This document shows positions 42,538 through 54,800 of a stretch of 64,000 bases of DNA, in pieces. How positions within the stretch are numbered: the stretch's first letter is position 1; each line of letters starts with the position of its first letter. The notes under the pieces were generated by a model that was not told the DNA's origin, made no database searches, and worked only from the letters and a program-made list of their open reading frames with translations. The translations under genes were made by a program, and so were the position numbers. Source of the DNA: Panicum virgatum (lineage: Eukaryota > Streptophyta > Magnoliopsida > Poales > Poaceae); the NCBI RefSeq assembly GCF_016808335.1, contig NC_053144.1:55816195-55880194 (forward strand), written 5' to 3'.

Positions 42538-45500
42538 TCATAAGGTACGATTACAAAGTGCGACTACAATAATCACTAATCCATTACACGGGCTCCAAGG
42601 CCCAGTTTTCCTACAGGCTACCACCCCCCCTTGCGGGTCTTCACTGGCGTCGAATTCGGCGATGGAAGGAATGTCTGCCTCGAGCTTCTCGGCAAGGACG
42701 GTGGCGAACTCCTCCGCGGCTGCGTCGGCTTCGTCCATGATGGCCGACGCGGCGTCCGCATCAGCATCATCGGGAATGACGTACCCCGACGACACCCTCT
42801 GGAGATCCATGAGGTAGTGTGTCGAGGCCACAGCGAGGGCCCGCAGGACACCGAGACGAAAGGTGCTCTTGGCGTGTTCGGCAATCCGGCCGCCTAGCGT
42901 GCGCAGGCGGCTGATCACCGAACTGCCCGAGACGGCACCCTCCCCCTCGAGCTCTTGACACACGCTCACGGTGGTTTGCTCCAGCTCAGCAAACTCCATC
43001 TGTGCCACCGTGAGCGCAGTGTGGACCGCTTCCTTTGCCGTGGACTCGTCCGCCACTTTCTGCCTCAGCTCTGGACAAAGGAAATCAATGTAAGCTATGA
43101 AAAGAAACAAATCGACGAAACCTCGAAGGTACTCACCCGTGATGTTCCTCTGTGCCTCCTCCTTCTGGGTCCGGGCGGCCTCTTCGAGCGAGGACAAGGA
43201 AGCTTCCTTCTCCCTAAGAGCGGCCCCCACATTCTGGAGGGCCACCTCCTTCCCCTCGAGGGCCTCGCCCATTTCCCGCAGGGTCCCGGTGAGCACAGCT
43301 ACGGCCACTTCCTTGTGGAGAAGCTTGGCATTTTGCTGCTCGAGCGATGCCACGAGGCACTGTAGCTCGGCGCTCTGCGCCTCGGCTTCCCGAGTCTTCT
43401 CCTCGAGCACCGTCCGGAGGCGTTGCAGCTCGGCAGCTTGCGCCTCGGCCTCCCGGGCCTTCTGCTCCGCTGCCGCCCTCTCGACGTCCCGCTCACCGGC
43501 AACCTGCGCCAGTTCCTCCTCCAGCGCCTGCTGGCGCGCTCCCAGATCCGTCATTCTCGTGTTGGCCTCGATGTTCTTGAGCACCAGCTCGGCGTTGTGC
43601 TGGCCGAGCTGGCCCATCTGGGAGTACATCCGGGTCATCTCGGCGCTCTTCTCGCGCGAGATGTCCCTCAGCCGCTACAAGAGGAAGGGCGTGGGTGAAG
43701 ACACGTTAAAGTTAAACCGAATCCGAGCAATTTTCGAGGGAATGTTTACCTGGCTGACCTGGTAATCTGCATTCTGATGGAGCTGGAAGACGCGGTCGAG
43801 GGCTTGCAAGATCTCGCGACCAACGCTCATCTGCGCGTTCCAGGCCTCCTCCTCTTGCTCCTTGCAGAGAAACTCCGAGGGGGGCCCAGACGGGACGATC
43901 GCCCCGTGATGTGGCCCCTCGGACGTCCCCGCCTCGAGCACACCCGCGCTGGCCGATGCGAACTCGGCAATGTGCGCGGCGGCACTTGCCGCAGCAGCGG
44001 GGTCGATGTCCATCGAGTCCCCGTATTCTTCGCTGCTGTCCGGCAGCTCCACCACCGCCGCCGCGCTCCCTTGCGCCGTTGGCGCGGGCACCACCACGAC
44101 GGTGCCCTCGTCCCGGGCCTCGGTGGGCTCCGAGACGGGGGCTCCTTCCACCCCTGGCGTCCCTTGCGCTGTCTCTTCCTCTGCGACGCCCTCGCCCTCG
44201 GCCCTCGGGGGCTCGAAGACGAGGGTCTCCTCCTTTGCTTGACCGGCAGGGCGCTCCTGCGCGCCCCCACCGGTCTCTCCTCCTGTGTCCGGTCGGGCGG
44301 CGCTAACCGCATCGCCCTGACCGGCCTCGACTTCAGTGACTGCCAGGGCGGCGCCGTCCACGCCGCCCCAGCCGGACTCCTTGGCGTCGGCAGCCTGAGC
44401 GGCTGTTTCGGCACCGCTTTGGCCGGCATCGCCCTCCTCCTCCTGTACTCGGGCTTGCAGGGCCGCCTGGGCCCCTCGGGCCACGGGCGCCCGCAGCTTC
44501 GCCGCCTCCGCCTCGAGGTCTACGGCAGGCAGGGGTTGCGGCGCTGTGTGCGGCGTGCTTCGTGGCCCGGTCTTTAGGGCCTTAGCCGGGGCAAGCCGCA
44601 CCGCATCCTTGGCGACGGCCCCGGGGCTGAAAATCGAGGAACTCAAGTTGAGGACAACAAGATCGAGAAATCGACCAAACACACAACAAAAACGAAACCC
44701 AAGTTTACTTACCCGGATCGAGCGCTCATGCTTCGCTTCCTCGTGGCGCTTCTTCGGGCTCGCGGCACCGTGCCGCCCCTCGAAGACTGCCCGAGGGCGC
44801 CCCCCTCGTGTCGGCTTGGTGACTCGAGGCTGCCAGCATGGACGGCTCTGCGCCCGCCGCAGCCTCGCCGCCACGGATCAGCACCTGGGGCGCGGGCGTC
44901 TCCTCACCGGCTGCCAGAAGCGACGGCTCCCGCTCCGCACCCTCGAGGGATGGGCCCGCCGATGGCTCCGCCACGACCCTTGTCTCCTCTGGCGCCGCCG
45001 GCTCCCCCTCGTCATCGTTCCACAGGTAGAATGGTGGGGGACTCGCAACCGCCGCCGCCTCATCGCCCCTCAGAGCGTGGTCCTCGGCGGCCGAGGCCTC
45101 CTCCTCGTCCTCCTCCGAGGACTCGGGCGTGGCGGGCCGCGTCTTCCCCTCTGCGCGAGCAAGCTTGCACGCCTTGTCGTGCTTTGCTTTCCTTTTCCTC
45201 TATCTCTCAACCTTCGCCTATGCCGCGTCCTTCCGCCTTTTCATCTTCTCCGCGTGGAGACGGTTGATCAGGCGTTGTTCCGGGACCGGGGGCTTCGAGG
45301 TGCCGCACCTCAACCCCTGCAAAGCACGTCCGAGATGGAGTCAGGAAAAGGGGGCTACACAACACACAGTGGGCTCGAAATTAAAACTTACCAGAGAAAT
45401 GTACCCCGTCTCGGGGCGCATCTTGATCCTCCAAAGATCCTCGGGATTTTGGGGGAACTCTGCCACCGCATACTTTGCCCTCCGGGCGGCGGTGGTGCGG

Positions 45501-46306
45501 GAGAGCAGCTTGAACGATGTCCTCGAGCCCTCCACCTGGCTCCCGGGGGTGAGCTGGAAAATCGGCAGGGCCCTCTCCACCAGAGGGATCACCCTCTGCC
45601 GGTGGAAGTTCGCGATGACGGCTGCCGCCGTCAACCCCTTCCTCGCCAGGTGCGCCAGCGCGTCGGTGAGGACTTCGAGCTTGTCCTGTTGCGCTGGGGG
45701 CGACACCCCCCAATCCCACTTCGCTGGTCGCTCCCGGAGCACCTTGTTGGTGAACGCCGGGAGCGCGCCATGGTAGTTCCGAAGCTAGAACCACCCTCGG
45801 CTCCACCCGGCGTTGTTTGTCGTCATCTTGCTGTGGATGTAGAGGTTCCTCCGGGAGTGACGCACGTGGAACGTCAGGCCGCCGGCGCACGCGAACCGCC
45901 TCGGTTGGCCCCACCCGCTCTCGACGAAGAGTTCGCCGCGGAACAGGTGGATCCAGAGATCCCAGTGCACCTCTATCCCAAGGTACCCCTCGCAGACGGC
46001 GACAAAGACCGCCACCTGCGAGATGGTGTTGGGGCTGAAGTTGTGCAGCTCCGCTCCGTAATAGTCGCACAACGCCCTCATAAATCTGCTAACGGGGACG
46101 CCGAAGCCTCGCTCGTGAAGGCGCACGAAGCTCACGACGTAGCCTTGCGGGGGATTCGGCTCGGTCTCGTCCGGATGCGGGGAAATCCACACCGGCGCCC
46201 CAGAGTCAGTGATCCGCGGCAGCAGCCGATCGGCGACCAACTGCTCCAGGACCGCCACGGTGGCGGAGGACTTGCCCCACGGCAAAGGCTCCTGGATGTC
46301 AGACAT
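42538..46306 (-). pseudogene. spliced antisense gene of Tat element (gypsy-type transposon domain + coiled coil)
   Basis: A minus-strand gene downstream of pol. Proposed exons: 46306-45392, 45316-44713, 44626-43750, 43674-43137, 43070-42538. Introns of 66-86 bp have good borders (donors GTAAGT, GTAAGT, GTAAAC, GTGAGT; acceptors TTTGCAG, TTTTCAG, CTTGTAG, TTGTCCAG). Exon 1 starts MSDIQEPLPWGKSSATVAVL and carries the 'putative gypsy-type transposon' domain (DYYGAELHNFSPNTISQVAV, GYLGIEVHWDLWIHLF). Exons 2-3 are acidic and Pro/Ala-rich. Exons 4-5 are a long coiled coil (RLRDISREKSAEMTRMYSQM onward), ending in a helical domain. A TAG at 45785, two stops in exon 2 (near 45225 and 45205) and a likely frameshift at its end inactivate it. 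Role unknown; antisense ORFs here are known in Tat elements such as Grande. Confidence 0.75.
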
Positions 46307-48951
46307 CTCTTCGAATCAAGGGGAGGGGTGGGAGTGAAGGTTTCGGGATGGCTAAGGTGCGCTCTTTCTCTCTCTCTCTCTCTCTCCTTCCTCTTCCTCC
46401 TTTCGCTCTTGGCTGCGGGCACAGGATGCAGGGGAGGCAGAGGAGGCGAAGGGAGACGAAGGCAAACAGCCAGGTGAGCCCAAACCCCCCCCCCCTTTTC
46501 TCTTCGTTTTTATTCACCATGACAGGCGCAGCCGCAGCTACAGCCCGAATCTACCGCATTGAATGCGGTAGATTTCGCTATCACTGACGGCTGGGCCCCA
46601 CAACCACGGAGTCTCCCACGCGCGCATGCAGCAATAACTGCGCCAAGGTAACCGGCGGGCGCGGCGCGACTGTTGCGCTATCCCATCCGTCAGTCGCTGC
46701 CCACGCCGCTTCGTCTGCCCGAGGCTGCCGCCTGAAAAGGCGCGCCCGCACCGCACCCGCACAAATCGGGCCACGTCGCCCACTACCAGCGGAAGACCCG
46801 CGCGCGTGACTAGCGACTCTGCGTCATTTTTGAATATAGACAGAATATTCCTTCGGGGGTCCCTTAACCCTCGAAGGAATCGCATTTCGAGGCCTTACTG
46901 ATCAGGGGTTCGAAGCCTGGCCCTTCGGGGGTTCGACAGGCGCCTCAGATCGCCAGAGTCAGGGACTGCAGGGATGTGCCGTACAAGCTACCCTCGAACG
47001 CGAAGTTCGAGACATCCTACGCAGTGTTCAAGGCCAGTCGAGGGTGCCTAGAAGGGGATCCCATCGAGGGAGAGCATCGAGCCCTCGGACCCTATCGAAT
47101 GGGTCCGAGCCCCGCCTAGCGAACCTTCGCGAGCGCTCTATGAGATGTGTCCATGGACCACGAGCCGACCCCTATCGAACGGGGCACGGACGTCCGCTTG
47201 AACTACCCGCTAATAGCTCACCGAAGCAGCCATTACTCGCGGCCCGGGCATGGGCAGCATGGTGCGCTTCACCCCTCCTCCCTGCGGAAGGGCGACGAGG
47301 GTCGTAACCAAAGTCGAGGGTTCCCCTGAACGCCTTCACGCGGGCCTAGGCTCAGGGGCTCCTCGCACACCACGGTTCAAACTGCACAATCGAATAAGTC
47401 GATGACCGTCAATTATGAAGCTCCACGTGTATAACCAACCCCCCCCCCCCGCTATTAACGTACGCTCCCCTGATGATTAAGCTGAACGCCGGGTCGCTGT
47501 ACCAGCACGGAGAATGCCGAGGGCGGCTGAAAGAGTGCCGTTGCCGGCTGATAAAAGACGCTGGATGGCCACCCCGGTGAGGCAACCCAGCGGTGCAACG
47601 TTTATAGCCCTTGGACGAGCACAAACTCTCCTCCAAGGCCTCGGGGGCTACACCCGCGGGTGCGCTGACGCGCCCCCACGAAGGAGACTTCACACATATT
47701 CGAGGGCCGTAACCCTCTGTACACCCCTATACCCTCGGTCATCCTCCCCGTAAAGGAGAAAGGGGACTTTATTGCTCAAATGCAAATAAAGATTACAAAG
47801 GGTTACCGGCGCGGAGCCGTCGCAAAATATAAACACATTGCCACCTACGTGGCAATTTTCCCTGTCTTGGGGAGGAACGAGTGACGAAGAAAGGCACCGA
47901 GCCCCTGGCTGACGCAACGGCCAGGCTGCTAGGGATGCGAGGAGCAGCCCCCAGGCCGCACGGGTCCAGCGGAACGCTCTTCTCACAAGCCTTCTTCTAG
48001 CGTCTCCTCCACCGAAGACTACGCGGGGGGTCGAGCTGGCGGACAGCACCTTCCGCACCGTCTCCCCGAGAGCAACCTTGTTGCCGGGGGGGACGATGCG
48101 AAGAACAGCCACCCAACCTGGCACTAACGCCATGGTTAGGCGTCTCCATCCCCCTTCAGGCTAGGGGACATCGCAGGAGCAGGACTCCACGGGCCCAATG
48201 CTTTTCTGCGGATCCCACTTAAGCTGAGGGATGGTGCGCACGCCCACTCCGGTCTTCCCCCACCGCTCGCAAGCATTCTTCTGGCGCCACGGCCTAAAAA
48301 GTCCAGGCCACCCCATCTGGGGCCCACCACGAATGACAAAGGAAAACATTAAGACTTGGGTAATGCTAGAAGACAGAGCTGGGAGGTTGGAGAGGAAAGG
48401 GAGTCCCACGACCCCTATTTATAGCTGTGTCGGGCTCCAAGCTTCAGGCCTGTCAAAGGGCAAGGGCTTGGACTGCCCGTGACGACGCGACCTTCCACGA
48501 AAAAAAGGATGCCCTCGGTCACCGCGCCGAGACGCAACAGAACAAAATAAAGCGAAGCTGAGCCCCTGGACGCTAGGCGGCACAGCATCGGCTCAGGCCG
48601 ACCGCCCTCGAACGGCGCGCCGCAAGGCAACCAGGGAAGGCAGGGCCAAGGCCCTGAGTGTGGGACAGCGTGACGAAAGCGCCTGCTGCCGAGCAGCAGA
48701 CGCCGTCGTCACCCTGGCCCCCCTCAGCACGCGGACACGTCTTGTCCTTGAAACAAACAAACAAAGAGGCGCGCGCCTCGAAGTACTCCCCCCGCGGGCG
48801 CACTACCCCGACTGGCGTATTGTCACATCCGCCGGGCTGGCGCTCAGGCGCGTCTGGTGGGTGCGCGGCATTGACTGATCACGTCAAGGGGGAAATAGCC
48901 GAATCACCCTTTGGCTGAATCCCCTGACTCGACCAAAGCCTCGGGGGCTAC
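46307..48951. other. 3' non-coding region of Tat element
   Basis: 2.6 kb without a supportable gene. It holds a CT microsatellite (about 46363-46386), C-tracts (46485-46497; 47441-47452), the CCGCATTGAATGCGG palindrome (46553-46570), and many TTCGAGG/CCTCGAA phrases (46850-47050). The part near 46300-46500 would be promoter and leader for the antisense gene. The polypurine tract precedes 48952. Confidence 0.6.
48934..48951 (+). promoter_or_regulatory. polypurine tract of Tat element
   Basis: CAAAGCCTCGGGGGCTAC immediately 5' of the 3' LTR. The CTCGGGGGCTA form is typical of grass Tat elements, though interrupted by pyrimidines. Confidence 0.65.
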
Positions 48952-50405
48952 TGTCGGGTACCACGATTAGGGACACCCTAACCGGGGTACTAAGATCGCC
49001 TTGAAATGCAAACACATGTTAAGCGACTGAGCTCACGAAGGCCCACGGCCTGCTTCCCATCCGGAGAAAAGGAAAGGACTCAAAGAAGCCCAGCGTGCGG
49101 CCCATTCGCATCCCCCTCGAACCCGTGAGACGATCTCCGCCTCGCTCGAGGGTCCCTGTCGAGACCCCTCGACTGCGCCCCGCATCTCCGACTCGCTCGA
49201 GGGTAGCGAACCTACCCTCGAGCGGGCAAAACATCTTCGCCTCGCTCGAGGGTAGCGAACCTACCCTCGAGGGAGTAACTCATCTCCGCCTCGCTCGAGG
49301 CCACCTCTCGGCATAAAGGACAAACGGCCCTGCCGCTCACCCGCCCGTCGTACGAAGGCATTAAAGGCCAGCCACTCCACCACGGCATCCAGGACAGGCG
49401 GCGCCGGGCCGCCCTTCCCACAGTGGATGTGACCGGGGTCCCATCCGCTGACTCCGGTCACCGCTCCGCCATCCCTGATGCTGTAGCAGCACTGTGGGAC
49501 TTGCGACGCGGGACAAGGCATGCTTTGCATTGCTCCCATTACTATTCTGCCTACACCGACCGTTCGGACCCACCTTCCGCTGGGGAAGGGGTCCGGCGAC
49601 GTCACGTGTCCTTCAGAAAGGGGTGCTCAGCACGCACAGACGGAGTCCCCCGGACCTCCCCCCTCGAGGAGTCCGGGACCTCCGCGTGTCCCCCGGACCT
49701 CCTAGTGTGCACGCCCGCACTCCGACCAGGGGGTCCGGGGCCGCCGCGCGTCCCGCTACCGCCACCGCTGGTGCATACAGGACTCTAGTCCGCAGGGCCC
49801 ACCGAACGCCACCGCGCCGTATATAGAAGACCATACATCAGCGACGACCACGCCGCCTGCAGGGGCTGGCAGGACGATCGGCGCAATTTTCGCAGGACCA
49901 AGGACGATATCCAGGACACCTGCCACGCACGATGTACTTTCTACAGTATTCGACCACTGTACCCCGCGATTCGGGGAAAACGACGACTTCCACGCCCCAC
50001 TCATGTGCGCTGCCCCTCCTTGTGACTATAAAAGGAGGAGGCAGGCTACCTTTAGACGGAACGCTCAGATGCTCTCTCTCTCTCAGAGGACGCTCAGACA
50101 CTCCCAGACGAGATCCACCATCACTCACGCTACGGCATCCCTATACGTCTCGTTCAACCCCTCTTTAAGCAGAGACTTGGGAGCCTTCCTCCCTCTCTCG
50201 CCTCGCTTGTATCCCCTACTACAAGCATTCCGGGTGGAAGATAATACAGTGCCCTCGCACACCCCCTTTGCTGGACATACGGCCCCGCGGCCGGAACCAG
50301 GATAAACCGTGCGTTACTGTGTTGCCTCTTGCATCATCATCTGGGACGAAAAAACACGCAGCATTTACTAGTTGGGATCCAGACCCCCGGGTCGGGACAC
50401 CGACA
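48952..50405 (+). repeat. 3' LTR of the Tat host element
   Basis: Pairs with 3363-4819. Hairpins at 49196-49222 and 49245-49271; TATA at 50027-50034. Compared with the 5' LTR it lacks a short segment near 49929 and has an extra GTGCCCTCGCAC-like piece near 50250. Followed by ATCTC. Confidence 0.93.
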
Positions 50406-51240
50406 ATCTCCAAACATCTGTGTTAAATGAAATTCGAGGTGGGTCAGCTTGCCTTCTTATATTTCAGGAACCAGTTTTTCATGCACGATGAATAAAGTTA
50501 GCTGGGAAGTAGATACGGGTTGGTTGCTGCTCTTTTGCACGGCTGAGCCCACGCTTTCAAAGTCGGGGGCTGGAGTATATATTGGCACATTCAAAGCTGA
50601 TACATATATGTTGGCACGGTTCAAAGCTGGCGAATTTACGAGAAATTTTTCTAAAGAAAAAACATTAACGCAACTTCCCTTAAAATGGGTTTTCATGATT
50701 TTACAGTATTTTACTTGTTTGCTTAAGATGTTTCACAATATGTTAGGAGAACTCAATGTATGCACACGTACTCTCACCATATAGATCAAAGAATCTTGTG
50801 ATGTATTTTCTGCTATGTGTTTCTCATTCACTGCGTTCGGCGGGCTGGAGAGGTTGGAGCTGGAATGGTGTGAGAAAAAAACACTGTTACTTGACTGGTG
50901 GCTGAAGGCTAGTGCTGGAGCGATGTGAGAGAGAAATAATGTAGGGCTGGAGGCTACGGTGATTATATTTTTCTAGTCGCGTTCCATCCTGTCTGTCCCA
51001 CTGATCAATGCAAGGGTATCACACTGTTTCCAAAAACCGTATTATTTTCATACTGCACAGAGTGTTTTTGGATGTATTTTCCTCATTTCCTGTACGCCGA
51101 CTGCCGAGTATTTTGAATTTTGAAGCGATGTTTGTGTGCGCGACAGCGCGAGTCAGCCTCTGTGAGCCAAGTTTTTTTTTTTTTTTTTTGAAAGGGGCCT
51201 CTGTGAGCCAAGTGGCGATAGCATCCCACGGGCCTGGCGC
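50406..51240. other. intergenic region upstream of the apyrase gene
   Basis: No gene supported. Bases 50833-50990 resemble a worn grass MITE (TGCGTTCGGCGGGCTGGAG and repeated GCTGGAG phrases). Bases 51172-51190 are a T-run. The apyrase promoter must lie in or near here, but no clear TATA box is seen. Confidence 0.45.
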
Positions 51241-51822
51241 TCGTGGTCCTTGGGGCAGCAGCAGCCAGCAGCCCACGGCCCTGCACGCGCGCCCGGCCGG
51301 CATCTCCGTCCCTCGGCCAGTCACCCGGAAACACACGCCTCCGGCCACCTTGCCCCACAGGTCCCCCACCGGACCAGGCCGGTTTCCCCGCTCCCCCCTC
51401 CCCCCTCCGCCGTGAGTGATCGTGAGCACGGCGAGAGCCGCCTCCACGAATCGAGCCAATTTGCCGCCCGTGCCTCCAGCCCCCCTCCGCCGCGATCGCA
51501 ATGCCACCCCGGAGTCAACCCCAACGGTCGCCGTGACCCGCGCCGGAGAGATCTCTCGCGCCGAGCCCGTGGCACCGCGCAGCTGCGTGCTGCCGCGCAG
51601 GCCCGCCCACCCATCCCGGCACGCGCTCGATAAGGCCGCCGCGCGCGGCCGCCCCGCGCCGACACGCTGGAGCCGCCGCAGCAGGAGGCGGTGAAACCGT
51701 CGCCGACCAACGGCCGCATCCGCTACCGCACGCCCTCGGCGGCCGATCTGCTCCACGCCGACGATCTCGCCGCCGCCCCCTCCGCCCTGGACGCCGCGGC
51801 GGCCACGGCGGCGGCCGCGAGG
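51241..51822 (+). promoter_or_regulatory. probable 5' untranslated region of apyrase
   Basis: GC-rich (C/G runs, CCGCC and CTCGCGCC phrases) leading to the ATG at 51823. A stop at 51631-51633 in the apyrase frame and no ATG between it and 51823 fix the start. The transcription start cannot be placed by eye. Open frames on the other strand here are shadows of GC bias. Confidence 0.45.
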
Positions 51823-54800
51823 ATGCGGCGCTACTCGGGCGCCGGGGCACGGCAGCAGCAGCAGACGGAGGCCGTGGCCGACCGCGTGCACCGGTACCGC
51901 GGGGTGCTGCTCGCGCCGGTACTCCTCATCTCGTTCGTGCTACTTCTCATGCCACGCGCGCCGCCATCCGCCTCAGGGGGTGGGCTCCTCGCCGCCGGAG
52001 GTCGGAGGTGGGGCCCCCGGGCCGTTGAAGACGGATCGAACAAGTACGCCGTGATATTTGACGCCGGCAGCTCCGGGAGCCGCGTGCACGTGTATTGCTT
52101 CGACGAAAGCCTCGACTTGGTGCCCATTGGGAAGGAGATCGAGCTGTTCAAGCAGGTGAATTGGTTGGGCTTTTTCCTTGTCCATTCATTTTTTGGTTTA
52201 ACTTGCGTACTGTGTGGCGTTGCTGGGTGGGTTTGTTCATTCTGTGGTCTGATGCAGGGGTGTTCTGGAGTGTCCTTTGAGACGAGATTGATATGATACA
52301 GCCTGTTTGGTCTGCTGATCTAAACTAAATATTGGTAGCGCCAGTGACAATATGCCTCTCTAACAGCAATGAAAATTCAGTAACACCGGAGGAATCTAAC
52401 AAGATATATAATGTATGAGTATGACCAATCTAAACAATGATTATTTTCTTTTGACAAAGTGCTGGAGTTGTTTGGTTTTTCGCTATTCCAAAATTTTGGT
52501 TTGGCTACTGAGAGTTTACAAATAAATAATCCTGCACCCCTTTTTTTTGGATAGTATCCTGCACATATGTTGTGCAAAATTTGCGTAGTATTGCAGATAT
52601 AATTGCTTAGGACCAGATTAAGAATTGTGAAATGTGGCGATTGATGCTGATCCTTTTATTTGTTTCCCATAAATTGTTGGAGCCATAACCTACTATCTCT
52701 AGACTTTCATGGCCAGAAGAATATTGAATGATGAAGTGATCCCACTATGTGATTTTATCTTTCATATTTGGATATGACATGTAGCACCTTTTCCCGCAAT
52801 TAATAACCAGAAGTTATAGTATCTTAGGGCATGTATAACACAAGGTGCTTAGACATGAGTACTTAAAGAGAGAGAATGATGTTACATCATTAAGCATCGG
52901 CATGTAAAATGCAAAGTGCCTAGACACGATAGGCTCAATCACCTTGCTAGCACACTTTAAGCACTGGTGCAAACTTAAGCATCCTATTCACCTTATAAGC
53001 ACATTACTTGCTGTGAGATCTTGCAGTCTTGCCATACTAAGCATTAAGCCAGGACCTTGTCATGATACATGAGTGTTATTTATTCAAATGTGAAATCAGC
53101 GGATTTTTACTTATCATGTCAACTTTAGGACTTTCACAACTCTCTTTGACTTTCTTGCTTTTGAACTCAGGAACATTGTTTAGTTATTTGATTGTTAAAT
53201 ACATGACAGCAGACAGCTGATTTTTGGGGAATAATCCCGAAAGAGAGAAGATTCAGAAAGCTATTTTCTACCTGGATTTTGTTTGAATGCTTTTGGACAT
53301 TCTTTATGAATCTGTTTGAATTTTGGAATGTCTTTGCTGACAGTCATGTTGAAAATTAGCTTGAAGTATTGGCCCTTTATTAGTAGGAAATTGGATTGGG
53401 AATTCTGTCCTATCTGTTTGGCTATCCAAAACTTGATATTTCGCCCCCTCATAGAACCTATCAGGCTTTTTTTGGAAGGAAATATGTCATGTTATGGATG
53501 CTAGAACAAGAAAATTTGGACCTTTAAAACATCGGGAATCACACCAAAATCAATGTAGATGTTCTGCAAAATCGCAAAGTTGCATGTAGATGTTCCGAGA
53601 TTGTATCTCCACAAAGCAATTTAGAGGCTTGAACAGCTTATCATCCTGGTTGAGCCAGTCTTCTCTTCTCAAAACAGTGTACCACGTAAAGAAAAACTCG
53701 ACCAGGGGGAGAGACGTCCCCCTGATTTTCATCTTAAGAAGCTTGTGATGTGACTCGAACCTGGGCTGGCTCAGCAAACCGCTTCTCTAGCGTGTTCGGC
53801 TGACCAGTTGCACCGTGAGAGTGATTGATTATAGGTGCAAGGCACGGGTACAATTATATAGGCAAGGAACCCTAGGATATGGCTTATGGAAACAGAACCA
53901 ATCGGGAATCCTTGCCTAACACAATCAGAACCTAATCATCTATCCCTGGGATCGCACAAGCATGTGCGGCAGCCCAAGGCCCAAGGGGGCCTGCTGAACC
54001 AAACCCCTCCGCTAACACTGATATCTGCAATTAACCTTTCCATATACTGTTGTCCTATTATATATTTGAATTAAAAAGAGCAATTGACCATCCAGAAAAG
54101 AGAGGGAAAATCTAACATCTCTGATTCTACATCTTCGTTTTGGTCTAGAAAAAACCAGGCCTGAGTGCTTATGCGAAGGATCCACAGGAGGCTGCTGAAT
54201 CGCTTATTTCTCTTTTAGAGGAAGCTGAAAAGGTAGTTCCAGCAGAGTTGCGTCAGCAAACGCCTGTCAGGGTTGGGGTGAGTGATGGTTCTTATATTGC
54301 ATTTTATGGTAGTGGAAGCTGAAACAACATCAGTTTTGGCAACAGTGTTTCTAGCAAAAATGTGATTTTGGACTGTTGTGCAGGCCACTGCAGGTCTCAG
54401 AGCATTAGGGACTGAAAGGTCTGAAGAAATTTTGCAAGCGGTAAATATTCTCCTTGTGGTGGTCTGGCAGTAGCATGTCATATCCCTCAAAATGTGATCA
54501 TTCCACCTTTTCTTTTGTAGCCTATATGATGTTCTTTGTATTCTCCTTTATTTTGTATTATCTGATTTCGTTTTGTTATTGTTGAATATGAATTCTGTAG
54601 GTTAGGGAACTTCTTCGTGACAAGAGTTCTTTCAAATCCCAGAGAGATTGGGTTACTGTTCTAGATGGATCTCAGGAAGGCGCATTCCAGTGGGTACAGT
54701 GTTGTTCTAATTTTATTCAAAATTCAATATGCTTTGGAGCTTGATTTTCTTCCTTTCTCGTTCTTTTAGAATTTTCTGTAGTTGGTGTTAACCTGTTCCC

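Larger units (their letters stand above)
3363..50405 (+). mobile_element. Tat-lineage Ty3/Gypsy retrotransposon, nested host element
   Basis: A complete LTR retrotransposon carrying four directly nested insertions. LTRs are 3363-4819 and 48952-50405, both TG...CA (TGTCGGGTACC ... GGACACCGACA). The flanking 5-bp direct repeat ATCTC (3358-3362 and 50406-50410) is perfect. Without insertions and their target duplications the element is about 16.4 kb. Order: LTR, primer-binding site, gag, protease, reverse transcriptase, RNase H, second RNase H, integrase, long 3' region with an antisense spliced gene, polypurine tract, LTR. The second RNase H and long 3' region are hallmarks of the Tat clade (RIRE2, Grande and Ogre relatives). 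Many stops and frameshifts make it defective. The LTRs differ by scattered substitutions, mostly transitions, and a few indels, so it is not a recent insertion. Confidence 0.93.

Noticed and set aside
44546..46477. A 643-codon open frame on the plus strand
   Set aside because: It is the shadow of the antisense spliced gene: the minus strand carries the recognisable domain, coiled coil and splice borders, while the plus frame is a GC-bias artefact.
47044..48918. Several 60-147-codon frames in the 3' region of the Tat element
   Set aside because: Overlapping on both strands, with no motif or splice logic; better explained as non-coding 3' region.
3363..50405. A gene island or biosynthetic cluster inside the 47-kb block
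   Set aside because: Every substantial coding region in it belongs to a named retrotransposon protein or the Tat antisense gene.
51691..51822. An upstream extension of apyrase beginning at a GTG (51691)
   Set aside because: GTG is not a normal plant nuclear start and no in-frame ATG lies between the stop at 51631 and 51823. Non-AUG initiation cannot be excluded, but nothing supports it.
51019..51891. A 290-codon minus-strand frame over the apyrase first exon and leader
   Set aside because: Composition is Arg/Gly/Ala noise from GC-rich DNA, no motif, and it overlaps apyrase exon 1 in antisense.
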